Assembly (NCBI GenBank): GCA_036272915.1
Contig: DATAXV010000130.1
Location: 1-24,532, forward strand
Origin: DATAXV01 sp036272915
GTDB taxonomy: Bacteria > Chloroflexota > Dormibacteria > Dormibacterales > Dormibacteraceae
Direction: 5' to 3'
DNA length: 24,532 nucleotides
Each line of letters begins with the position of its first letter. The first letter of the stretch is position 1. The notes under the pieces were generated by a model. It searched no databases. It was given only the letters and a program-made list of their open reading frames with translations, and was not told the DNA's origin. Below are positions 7,739 to 14,718 of this stretch, piece after piece. The position numbers were made by a program, and so were the translations under genes.

Positions 7739-8543
7739 GCTGGACCTCCTCCGCCGCCCACTCCGCGTAGATGTCGGGGCGGCGGTTGGCCAGGGAGGGG
7801 TTGCGGACCCTGACCTGGGCGACGCGCTCGGGCTCCACCTCTCCGACGGCGACGCCCTCCCGCTCCCCCAGCGAGACCAGGGCGACGCCCATCGGATCGA
7901 CCAGCGTGCTGATCCCGGCGGCCCGCTCGCTGACCATGCCGCAAGCGGCGACGTAGACCGTGTTCTCGATCGCGCGGGCGTGGGCCAGCGCCGTCCAGTG
8001 ATGCTCCTTGAGCGGGCCCCTGACCCAGTGCGCGGGGAGCAGGAGCAGCTGCGCGCCCTGGGCCACCAGGCGCCTGGCCATCTCCGGGAAGCGCAGCTCG
8101 TAGCAGGTCATGACGCCGATGCGAAGCCCGTCGAGGTCGAAGACCAGCGTCCGCCCGTCACCCGGCTCGGTCCGCGCCGACTCACGATCGCCGAAGGCGT
8201 CGTAGAGGTGGATCTTGCGGTAGGAGCCGATCAGGTCGCCGTCCCTGCCCAGCACCACCACCGTGTTGTAGGAGCGGCCCTCCGGACCCTGCTCGAAGAT
8301 GCCGGCCGCCACCGCCATCCGGCGGCGCCGGGCGATCGCCCCCAGGCCCTGCACGAAGGGACCGTCGAGCGGCTCCGCCCAGCCGGCCAGGCCGGCGTCC
8401 GGCGGTATCACCGCCATCGCCGCCTCGGGAAGCACCAGCAGATCGGCGCGGGCGGCCGTGGCCAGGTCGGCCAGCTCCTCCATGCGGCGCAGATTGGCCT
8501 CCTTGTCACTGCCCGCGTCGAACTGTCCGAGACCCACGCGCAT
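7731..8543 (-). CDS. Nitrilase-superfamily carbon-nitrogen hydrolase (omega-amidase/Nit-like)
   Basis: 270 residues with the complete catalytic triad E40 (VLPEAA), K110 (YRKIHLYDAF) and C147 (MTCYELRFPE). The surrounding YDAFG and CYELRFPE motifs place it in the Nit1/Nit2 (omega-amidase-like) branch rather than among true nitrilases. It should hydrolyse an amide, such as an alpha-keto acid amide or an N-carbamoyl compound, in the cytoplasm. I choose ATG 8543 because AAGGAGGT (8551-8558) sits eight bases upstream; a GTG at 8552 overlaps that site and is too early. It is coupled to the downstream racemase-like gene by an 8-base overlap. Pairing an amidase with an enolase-superfamily racemase and a PLP enzyme suggests processing of an N-acylated or amidated amino acid. 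Confidence 0.88.
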   Translation of the reverse strand: MRVGLGQFDAGSDKEANLRRMEELADLATAARADLLVLPEAAMAVIPPDAGLAGWAEPLDGPFVQGLGAIARRRRMAVAAGIFEQGPEGRSYNTVVVLGRDGDLIGSYRKIHLYDAFGDRESARTEPGDGRTLVFDLDGLRIGVMTCYELRFPEMARRLVAQGAQLLLLPAHWVRGPLKEHHWTALAHARAIENTVYVAACGMVSERAAGISTLVDPMGVALVSLGEREGVAVGEVEPERVAQVRVRNPSLANRRPDIYAEWAAEEVQRV

Positions 8544-8629
8544 CACGACCACCTCCTTCCCGGCGGCGCCACCGCCGGCATCCGGTACCGGGTCATTGCT
8601 CCTCCTCGCCCCTCAGGGCAGGCAGTCCA

Positions 8630-9760
8630 TCAGCCGCTCGATGTCGGTTGAGTCGTTGAAGCAGTGCAGCGACACCCGTAGGCGCCCCTGCGGATGGCGC
8701 AGGCGACGTTGCGACCTCGCAGCTCGGTGTTGATCCGAGGCAGGTCCCAGCCGTCGCGGTCGACCGAGACGATGCCCGACCGCTCGCCCTCGGCCCTGGA
8801 GCTCAGGATTCGGTAGCCCCTGGCCTCGAGGCGGGTCGCCACCTGGTCGGCGAGCTGGAGCACCCGCTCCTCCACCTCCTCGACGCCCAGGTTCCAGAAG
8901 AGCTCGGCGCTGGCGCCGAGGCCGTACATCCCGGCGAGGTTGGGAACCCCCGACTCGTAGCGGCGGGCTCCCGTCGCGTATTCCAGCCGGTAGTCGAGCT
9001 GGCTGGAGACGTCGGTGACGTCCTCCATGCTCTTCCAGCCAGGCGCCGGCACCTCCAGCGCCTTGCGGAGTTCGGGGCTGACGTAGCAGAGGGAGATGCC
9101 GTAGCCGGCGCAGAGGCTCTTGTAACCGTGTGCGGAGACGAGGTGGGCGCCCAGCCGGCCCACGTCGATGCGCAGAGCCCCGGCCGCCTGCACCGCGTCG
9201 ACCACCAGCCAGATCCCGCGCTCACGGCAAAGCCGGGCCAGCTCCTCGATCGGCGCGCGGAAGCCGTGCACGAAGTTGACCAGGCTGAGGCTGACGACCC
9301 GGGTCCGCGGGGTCAGCAGCGCCTCCACATCCCCGACGTCGAAGCGGCAGCGGCCGCGGTCGCGCACGAAGCGGACCTTGACGCCGCGCCCGCCCACCGC
9401 TAGCCACGGATAGACACCGCTGGGGAACTCGTGGTCGTAGCTGACGACCTCGTCGCCCGGCCGCCAGTCGAGGCCGAGGGCGACCAGGCCGATGCCCTCG
9501 CCCGTGCTCTTCAGGAAGGCGATGTCGTCGGCGCCTGCGCCGATCAGCCGGCCGACCCGCTCCCGCACCCCCTGCGCGCCTTCCCACCAGTCGCCCACGC
9601 CCTCAGGGACCCGGCCCTCGGCCGAGCTCTGGAGGAAGGCGGTCTGCGCCGCCACCACGGGCCGCGGCGGCGGTCCGTAGGTGGCGGTGTTGAGCCAGGC
9701 CCAGCGCCCGGTGACGGGGAACTGCTCGCGGACGGCGGCGACGTCGATCCCCTGGCTCAC
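8630..9760 (-). CDS. Class V PLP-dependent aminotransferase/epimerase-like, C-terminal frameshift
   Basis: 376 residues as read. The fold-type I class V features are clear: D188-AVQ191 stacks on and pairs with the cofactor, and K214 (SAHGYKS) is the Schiff-base lysine. It resembles isopenicillin-N-epimerase/cysteine-desulfurase-like proteins. The start is GTG 9760, forming a GTGA overlap with the preceding gene. The C-terminus is broken. After NVACAIRRG the frame drifts into unrelated sequence and stops at 8630. Skipping one base near 8683-8688 restores LRVSLHCFNDSTDIERLMD and a stop at 8613-8615, the expected family ending. A single-base deletion (or sequencing error) therefore replaces the last ~20 residues. 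The active site is intact, so partial function is possible. Confidence 0.85.
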   Translation of the reverse strand: MSQGIDVAAVREQFPVTGRWAWLNTATYGPPPRPVVAAQTAFLQSSAEGRVPEGVGDWWEGAQGVRERVGRLIGAGADDIAFLKSTGEGIGLVALGLDWRPGDEVVSYDHEFPSGVYPWLAVGGRGVKVRFVRDRGRCRFDVGDVEALLTPRTRVVSLSLVNFVHGFRAPIEELARLCRERGIWLVVDAVQAAGALRIDVGRLGAHLVSAHGYKSLCAGYGISLCYVSPELRKALEVPAPGWKSMEDVTDVSSQLDYRLEYATGARRYESGVPNLAGMYGLGASAELFWNLGVEEVEERVLQLADQVATRLEARGYRILSSRAEGERSGIVSVDRDGWDLPRINTELRGRNVACAIRRGAYGCRCTASTTQPTSSG

Positions 9761-10338
9761 CGATCGCTGATGAAGACGTTCTTGACGTCGGTGAATTCGA
9801 GCAGGCCCTCGATGCCCTGCTCCCGGCCCATCCCGCTCCGGCCGCGCCCACCGAACGGCGCCTGGATGCAGGAGCTGCTGTCGGAGTTGACGCTGAGCAG
9901 CCCGGAGCGGATCTCCCGGGAAACCCGGAGGGCACGGCCCAGGTCCCTGGTCCAGAGCGAGGCGCTGAGGCCGTACTCGGTGCCGTTGGCGAGCTCGGTC
10001 GCCTCCTCCTCGCGGTCGAAGGGGATGAAGGTGGCGACCGGTCTGAAGACCTCCTGGGTGGCGATCTCGCTGCCCGGCGCGGTCTGCTCGACCACGGTCG
10101 GGGCGATCGCGTTGCCCGCCTTCAGGCCGGGCGCGCTGACCATGTCGCCGCCGCAGACGATGCGGGCGGCGGCGTCGGCGGCCCTGCCGGCGTCGGCCGG
10201 GCCCCCGTCGGCGACCTCGGCAACCGGCGATCCGCTGGCCGGGCTGGTCACGGTGTCGGTGGCGCCGCCCCGCGCCGGGACGTCCTCGCCGCCGATGTGC
10301 AGCAGTGCCCGGGGCAGCCCGTGACCGTTGTCGCTCAT
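9757..10338 (-). pseudogene. Aldehyde dehydrogenase with catalytic middle deleted in frame
   Basis: Only 193 residues, against about 480 for the family. Residues 11-57 match the ALDH N-terminus (LLHIGGEDVPARGG, then SPASGSPVAEV). The frame then passes directly at about residue 58 into the normal C-terminal third (ARIVCGGD, APTVVE, EVFRPVATFIPFD, NGTEYGLSASLWTRDL, APFGGRGRSGMGRE). Roughly 280 residues are missing, including the active-site cysteine, the general-base glutamate and most of the cofactor site. The junction lies near 10164-10180 in GCC-repeat-rich sequence. The start is ATG 10338, in an ATGA overlap with the SDR stop, and the end overlaps the PLP enzyme start, so the operon punctuation is preserved. 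It cannot be an active dehydrogenase. Real deletion and assembly collapse are both possible. Confidence 0.85.
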
Positions 10339-11117
10339 ACCGCGGTGAACCCACCGTCGATGACGAAGAAGGCCCCGGTGATCCAGGAGGAGTCGTCGGA
10401 GGCGAGGAAGAGGGCCAGCTTGGCCACGTCCTCGGGCTGTCCCCAGCGGCCCATCGGGATGCTCTGGCGGGTCGCCTCCTTCATCTCCGGCGTCTGGTAG
10501 TCGACCAGGTGGGTGTCGATCGCGCCGGGAAAGATGCAGTTGCAGCGGATGTTGTGCTCGGCGTGCTCGATGGCCAGCGTCCGGGTCATGGTCATGATCC
10601 CGCCCTTGGCCGCGGTGTAGGCGTCAGAGGCGCCGTGCCCGACGCGCAGAGCGGCGATGCTGGAGACGTTCAGGATGGCGCCGACGCCGGCCTTCTTGAT
10701 CTCCGGGATCGCGTACTTGCACCCGAGGTAGGTGCCCTTGAGGTTGACGTCGATGGTCCGCTGCCAGATGTTCTCCTCGAGCAGCGGTGAGGGCGCGTCG
10801 GTGATGCCGGGCCGGTAGTTGCCGCCGGCCGCGAACCAGAGGCCGGCGTTGTTGTAGAGGATGTTGAGGCCGCCGAACTCCGAGACCGCAAGGTCGATGG
10901 CGGCCTTGACCTGGTCCGCCTGGGAGACGTCGCAGTGGGCGAAGACCGCCTTGCCACCGGTGGCGGAGATCTCATCGGCCGCCTTTCTCCCACTCTCCTC
11001 GTTGTACTCGGCGACGACCACCCCGGCACCCTCCTCGGCGAAGAGCCTGGCCGCGGCGAGGCCCTGGCCGCTTCCGGCGCCGGTGATGACCGCTACCCTG
11101 CCGTCGAGCTTTCCCAT
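10335..11117 (-). CDS. Short-chain dehydrogenase/reductase (SDR)
   Basis: 260 residues of a classical SDR. The cofactor motif TGAGSGQG is near residues 12-19, NNAG near 89-92, and the catalytic serine is in LNVSS. Y-x3-K is in AYTAAKGG, and the C-terminus GAFFVIDGGFTAV is typical. It should oxidise or reduce an alcohol/carbonyl using NAD(H) or NADP(H). The start is ATG 11117 with AGGAGG five bases upstream. It is the first enzyme gene after the FCD regulator (76-base gap), and its stop overlaps the deleted aldehyde dehydrogenase gene. An SDR followed by an ALDH would normally take an alcohol to an acid through the aldehyde; here the second step is lost. Confidence 0.9.
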   Translation of the reverse strand: MGKLDGRVAVITGAGSGQGLAAARLFAEEGAGVVVAEYNEESGRKAADEISATGGKAVFAHCDVSQADQVKAAIDLAVSEFGGLNILYNNAGLWFAAGGNYRPGITDAPSPLLEENIWQRTIDVNLKGTYLGCKYAIPEIKKAGVGAILNVSSIAALRVGHGASDAYTAAKGGIMTMTRTLAIEHAEHNIRCNCIFPGAIDTHLVDYQTPEMKEATRQSIPMGRWGQPEDVAKLALFLASDDSSWITGAFFVIDGGFTAV

Positions 11118-11193
11118 CCCGTCCTCCTGCCTGTGGCTGACGCAAAACCCGGGACCGTTCCGACGCTTGGCCCGCCGCCGGGCCGCGGATCAC

Positions 11194-11985
11194 CTAACCC
11201 CCTGCGCCCGCCGGGTGCCCCCTGGCCTCGAGCCAGCCCTCCCGGACCGCCGGCGTGGGCCGGGTCAGCGGCAGCTTGACCCCCCTGCTCGCCAGCGCCG
11301 CCCTGATCGCCCGCTCGGTCGCCTCGATGTGTCGGTCCATCGCCACGGCCGCCGCCGAGGCGTCGCGGACGGCGACGGCGCCGATCAGATGGGCATGCCC
11401 CTCGCGAGACTCCTGGCGCCGGTCCGCCGAGGGCCCGAGCAGATCCAGGGCGGGTGCCAGTCGCACCCTGATCTCGGTCAGGGCGGTCAGGCTCATCTGG
11501 TTGTGGGCGAGGCCGACGACGATCTCGTGGAGGTTCACGTCGATGGCTCGGAACTGGGCCCTTGGCAGCTCCGGGTCGCACTCCTGCGCGTGCAGCTCGC
11601 GGAGCCGGGCCACCGCCTCCGGCGTGCTTCGCTCGGCGCCGACCGCGGCCAGGACGGGCTCGACCGCGGCCCGATACTCGAGCAGCTGGCGGAGCTCGTC
11701 GAGATTCTCGCGGAGCCGCTGCAGCGTCAGCTCGGGCACCGGCTGGCGCACGAAGGCGCCGCCGTACTTCCCCCGCCGGACCTCGATGTACTGCTCGTGC
11801 TCCAGCCATCGCACCGCCTCGCGCACCGCGGTGCGATTGACGCCGAGCTGAGCGCCCAGCTCCCGCTCGGAGGGGAGGCGCTGTCCGGGGATGTACTCGT
11901 GGAGGTGGATCGAGGCGAGAAGCATGCTCGCGACCTGCTCGCCGAGACGTCTTCGGTCAGCCTCATGGGTTAAACGTTGTACCAT
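11194..11985 (-). CDS. GntR-family regulator with FCD ligand domain
   Basis: 263 residues. A winged helix-turn-helix at about 10-75 (LPSERELGAQLGVNRTAVREAVRWLE) is followed by an all-helical FCD domain (about 95-245). Its candidate metal-binding residues lie in DVNLHEIV, GHAHLIGAV and DRHIEATE. FCD proteins usually sense small organic acids or amino acids. The start is ATG 11985; any later ATG would cut into the DNA-binding domain. There is no Shine-Dalgarno sequence. The promoter TTGACA-17-TACAGT puts transcription start only about eight bases before the ATG, so translation is nearly leaderless. The start overlaps a probable operator, and the same motif recurs twice in the ligase arm. This suggests autoregulation and control of both arms. 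Confidence 0.92.
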   Translation of the reverse strand: MVQRLTHEADRRRLGEQVASMLLASIHLHEYIPGQRLPSERELGAQLGVNRTAVREAVRWLEHEQYIEVRRGKYGGAFVRQPVPELTLQRLRENLDELRQLLEYRAAVEPVLAAVGAERSTPEAVARLRELHAQECDPELPRAQFRAIDVNLHEIVVGLAHNQMSLTALTEIRVRLAPALDLLGPSADRRQESREGHAHLIGAVAVRDASAAAVAMDRHIEATERAIRAALASRGVKLPLTRPTPAVREGWLEARGHPAGAGG

Positions 11986-11994
11986 TAGACTAAT
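11973..11994. promoter_or_regulatory. Putative operator at the FCD regulator start
   Basis: AACGTTGTACCAT (11973-11985) matches two later sites (12878-12890 and 13237-13249). It directly abuts a perfect 11-base palindrome ATTAG-A-CTAAT (11984-11994). The block covers the predicted transcription start and the ATG, a repressor position. Confidence 0.6.
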
Positions 11995-11999
11995 TTGGG

Positions 12000-12028
12000 A
12001 CTGTACCGCGCGACGGTTGCCCTGTCAA
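12000..12028 (-). promoter_or_regulatory. Promoter of the FCD regulator operon
   Basis: On the minus strand, -35 TTGACA (12023-12028) and -10 TACAGT (12000-12005) are separated by exactly 17 bases. The predicted start is near 11993, about eight bases before the ATG. The messenger would carry almost no leader. Confidence 0.7.
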
Positions 12029-12065
12029 TCGCACACGGGGAGTCCCGCCGCCTGAGGGGAAGGCC

Positions 12066-12803
12066 ATGAGTGGATTCGGCGGAGGCGGCGGCCTGCCGCT
12101 GGTCGGCGTGGTCGGGTACCTGCTTTCGCCCGAGGACGCGGACCGTCGCGGCTTCGGTCGGCGGGACCTGAGCGCGTTCGCGCTCAACTACTTCGACAAG
12201 GCGAGGCGCAACGGCATGCTGCCGCTGGCGCTGACGCCCGGGCCGGAGGCGGACGTCCCTCGCTACCTCGACCTGGTCGAGGGACTGATCCTGACCGGAG
12301 GCTCCGACGTCGACCCCTGCTTCTACGGCGAGGAGCGGGAGCCCGGCATCCGGCAGGTCGTGACCGACCGCGACGGCTTCGAGCTGGCCCTGCTCGGGGA
12401 GGCGCTGCGGCGGGGGATGCCGGTGCTCGGTGTCTGCCGCGGCCACCAGGTGCTGAACGTGTTTCTCGGCGGCAGCCTGCACCAGGACCTCCCGGTGGAG
12501 CCGATCCTGCACGGCACCGGCACGCTGGTCGCCGCCTATCACGACATCGACGTCTCCGATCCTGGCCTGCGACGTGCGCTCGGTTCCCGGACCCACGTCA
12601 ACAGCCTGCATCACCAGGCCATCTCCCGGCTGGGCGGCGGGCTCGAGGTCGCCGCCCTCGCTCCCGACGGCGTCATCGAGGCGGTGCTCGGAGCCGGGGG
12701 CGGGGTGCTCGGCGTGCAGTGGCATCCAGAGCAGATGCCGGCCACCGACGCCGCCGGCGAGTACCCGTTCCAGTGGCTCCGGGGCCGCCTTCGCGGCGAC
12801 TGA
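12066..12803 (+). CDS. Gamma-glutamyl-GABA hydrolase-like class I glutamine amidotransferase (peptidase C26, PuuD-like)
   Basis: 245 residues. The nucleophile elbow is GVC124RGHQ and the other triad members are H220 and E222 (QWHPE). LILTGGSDVDPCFYGE and VNSLHHQAI are typical of the C26/PuuD family rather than of biosynthetic amidotransferases. In the Puu route this enzyme cleaves a gamma-glutamyl amide to release glutamate and the product acid. The start is ATG 12066 preceded by GAGGGGAAGG. It is divergent from the FCD regulator and points toward the glutamine-synthetase-like ligase, which would make the gamma-glutamyl bond this enzyme breaks. That pairing is the strongest functional clue in the locus. 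I see no clear plus-strand promoter of its own. Confidence 0.9.
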   Translation: MSGFGGGGGLPLVGVVGYLLSPEDADRRGFGRRDLSAFALNYFDKARRNGMLPLALTPGPEADVPRYLDLVEGLILTGGSDVDPCFYGEEREPGIRQVVTDRDGFELALLGEALRRGMPVLGVCRGHQVLNVFLGGSLHQDLPVEPILHGTGTLVAAYHDIDVSDPGLRRALGSRTHVNSLHHQAISRLGGGLEVAALAPDGVIEAVLGAGGGVLGVQWHPEQMPATDAAGEYPFQWLRGRLRGD

Positions 12804-12823
12804 GGCCCGGCGCCACACGCCGG

Positions 12824-12852
12824 TTGACAGGCTCGGGAACCGGATATAGAGT
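12824..12852 (+). promoter_or_regulatory. Promoter P1 in the ligase arm
   Basis: -35 TTGACA (12824-12829), 17-base spacer, -10 TAGAGT (12847-12852). It begins 20 bases after the PuuD-like gene ends and reads toward the small reading frame at 12926 and the ligase at 13299. Confidence 0.65.
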
Positions 12853-12869
12853 CACGTCGACAGGCGCAA

Positions 12870-12890
12870 ATGGTTCGAGGTTTGGACCAT
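12870..12890. promoter_or_regulatory. Putative FCD-regulator operator below P1
   Basis: AGGTTTGGACCAT (12878-12890) shares its core with the operator at the regulator start and with the one below P2. It is also one half of an inverted repeat ATGGT-N11-ACCAT (12870-12890). It lies about 11 to 31 bases after the predicted P1 start, suited to repression. Confidence 0.6.
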
Positions 12891-12925
12891 AAGCCGTCAG
12901 CGCCCGGACGGGGGTAGGCGCGGCG

Positions 12926-13264
12926 GTGCTGCCAGGCCTCGACCTGGTTGGAGGGCCCGGCGTTGACGGTGACGCGGTCGCGGCCGGACGTGAGCGGTCC
13001 CGGGGTGGCGATGTGCCGGCCCTTCTGACCTGCTGCGTCGTCGGGCTCGAGCGGACCCGCCACTACTGGATCGGGCCCTCCCGGGTGCTGCTGGTGGTCC
13101 TCATCGCGGCCGGCCTGGTGCTCCTCGGCGCCCTCGGGGTCGGGACCGTGTCCCTGGTCAGGCGGACAGCAAATGTCTTGACAAACTACTCGGGCTTGCC
13201 TAGGGTCGGCGCAACACCTTTAGGGCTAATCCTTCGACATTTGGCCCATAGGATCCAGGGGTGA
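12926..13264 (+). CDS. Possible small membrane protein (112 codons, uncertain)
   Basis: A GTG-initiated frame with GGGGGTAGG seven bases upstream. The central part (about residues 43-80) reads as a basic/aromatic stretch (RTRHYWIGPSR) followed by one strong transmembrane helix (54-78) and RR. Codons there show the GC-rich third positions of real genes. The first 40 and last 30 residues look unlike protein, and the tail contains promoter P2. It may be a real one-helix protein with a different start, a gene remnant, or chance. No family is recognised. A promoter with an operator directly upstream is weak support. Confidence 0.3.
   Translation: MLPGLDLVGGPGVDGDAVAAGRERSRGGDVPALLTCCVVGLERTRHYWIGPSRVLLVVLIAAGLVLLGALGVGTVSLVRRTANVLTNYSGLPRVGATPLGLILRHLAHRIQG
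13178..13206 (+). promoter_or_regulatory. Promoter P2 of the ligase-permease-SDR operon
   Basis: -35 TTGACA (13178-13183), 17-base spacer, -10 TAGGGT (13201-13206), predicted start near 13213. The leader to the ligase ATG is about 86 bases and carries an operator-like site. Confidence 0.68.
13237..13249. promoter_or_regulatory. Putative FCD-regulator operator below P2
   Basis: ACATTTGGCCCAT, within TCGACATTTGGCCCATAGG, matches TCGAGGTTTGGACCATAAG below P1 at 15 of 19 positions. It lies about 24-36 bases after the predicted start, close to the geometry at P1. Confidence 0.6.
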
Positions 13265-13298
13265 CGGACGCCGTGGAGAGGAGTCGGAGGAGCCTGCG

Positions 13299-14678
13299 AT
13301 GGCCATGACCACCGGACGCGACGAACGGTTCGACCTTCAGGACGAGCACTCGCTCCGCGAGGAGGTCACCGCGCGCATCGAGCGCGAGGGGATCCGCAAG
13401 GTCCGGATCGCGACCTGCGACCTTCACGGCATCCCCCGCGCCAAGATGCTCACCGCCGACCACTTCCTGCAGGTCATGACCCACGGCCACCCGTGGGCGC
13501 TGGCCCTGCTCGCGGTGGACATCTGGCAGGACCTGCCCAAGGGCAGCGCCTTTCGCGACCGGATCGGCTTCGGCAACGGCGTCATGCGGCCGGATCTGCG
13601 CACCTTCCGGCGGCTCCCATGGACCGAGGGCGTCGCCCACGTCATGGCCGACGTCTTCACCCGCGAGGGCGAGACCCTGCCCACCGCCCGCCAGGTCCTG
13701 GGCGGGGTCCTCGACCGGGCGGCGAAGACCGGATACCAACCGGTCTTCGGCAACGAGCTCGAGTTCTACGTCTACCGGCCCGAGGCCGAGGACGGCTTCG
13801 GCCATCTGATCGGGATGCAGGCCTGGTTCACCGACCAGGCGCTGGGCATGGCCCAGGCCTTCCTCGACGACCTGCACCGCCACCTGACGGAGATGAAGGT
13901 CGACGTCTACGAGATCTTCAACGAGCACGGCGGCGGCCAGTTCGAGATCAACCTGCGACCCGGCGTCGGGCTCGGTGCCGTCGACCAGGTGGTGCTGATG
14001 AAGATGGCGATCAAGGAGATCGCCGTGCGCCACGGGCTCCGCGCCACCTTCATGGGCAAGCCGACCGACCACCCCGAGATCCCCGTCAGCGGCTACCACA
14101 TGCACCAGTCGCTCCGCGACGGGTCGGGCCGGAACCTGTTCCACGACCCAGGCGACCCGCTGGGCCTGTCCGAGCTGGGCCGCCACTACGTCGGCGGGCT
14201 CCTCGAGCACGGGATGGCTCTCACCGGCCTCGGTGCCCCGACCGTCACCGCCTACAAGCGCTACGTGCCCGGCACCTGGGCCCCGACCCGGATCTCCTGG
14301 GGCGTGGACAACCGCACGGCCATGATCCGGCTGGTCCCGACCGGCGCCAGCACCAACCTCGAGTGCCGGCTGGCCAGCTCCGACGCCAACCCCTACGTGC
14401 TGGCGGCGTCGATGGCCGCGGCCGGGCTCGACGGCGTCGCCCGGAGGCTGGACCCGGGCCCGCCCTCTGAGCACGACGTCCTCGAGGACGAGGCGTTCGC
14501 GCACGTCCCGACGACGCTGATCGAGGGAGCCGAGGCGGTCGCCGCCGACCGGGCGATGGTCGATCTCCTCGGGCAGGACTTCTGCGAGATCTACGTGGCC
14601 CTGCTCCGGCACGAGTGGAAGCGCTTCATCGGTCACGTCACCGACTGGGAGATCCGGGAGTACCGAGAGCTGCTCTGA
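13299..14678 (+). CDS. Glutamine-synthetase-family gamma-glutamyl-amine ligase (PuuA/IpuC/GlnA3-like)
   Basis: 459 residues. A beta-grasp N-terminal domain (about 15-110) is followed by the GS catalytic domain. It has E152/E154 (NELEFYV), the NEHGGGQFE block near 208-216 in place of the canonical EYGPGQFE, the SGYHMHQSL histidines near 268-270, and the arginine-rich APTRISWGVDNRTAMIR and NLECRLASSDANP. Glutamine synthetases have an NLYDLP adenylylation motif; none is visible. These changes and the neighbourhood favour ATP-dependent gamma-glutamylation of an organic amine over ammonia assimilation. The start is ATG 13299 with GGAGGAG six bases upstream. It leads an operon with a permease (40-base gap) and an SDR. 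The exact amine is unknown. Confidence 0.88.
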   Translation: MAMTTGRDERFDLQDEHSLREEVTARIEREGIRKVRIATCDLHGIPRAKMLTADHFLQVMTHGHPWALALLAVDIWQDLPKGSAFRDRIGFGNGVMRPDLRTFRRLPWTEGVAHVMADVFTREGETLPTARQVLGGVLDRAAKTGYQPVFGNELEFYVYRPEAEDGFGHLIGMQAWFTDQALGMAQAFLDDLHRHLTEMKVDVYEIFNEHGGGQFEINLRPGVGLGAVDQVVLMKMAIKEIAVRHGLRATFMGKPTDHPEIPVSGYHMHQSLRDGSGRNLFHDPGDPLGLSELGRHYVGGLLEHGMALTGLGAPTVTAYKRYVPGTWAPTRISWGVDNRTAMIRLVPTGASTNLECRLASSDANPYVLAASMAAAGLDGVARRLDPGPPSEHDVLEDEAFAHVPTTLIEGAEAVAADRAMVDLLGQDFCEIYVALLRHEWKRFIGHVTDWEIREYRELL

Positions 14679-14718
14679 GTCGGCCGGCAAAGTCCAAGGC
14701 GAGAGAGGAAGAAGAGAG

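Noticed and set aside
9761..10354. N-terminal extension of the class V PLP enzyme to 574 codons
   Set aside because: The extension is an out-of-frame reading of the ALDH gene. The GTGA overlap at 9757-9760 marks the start.
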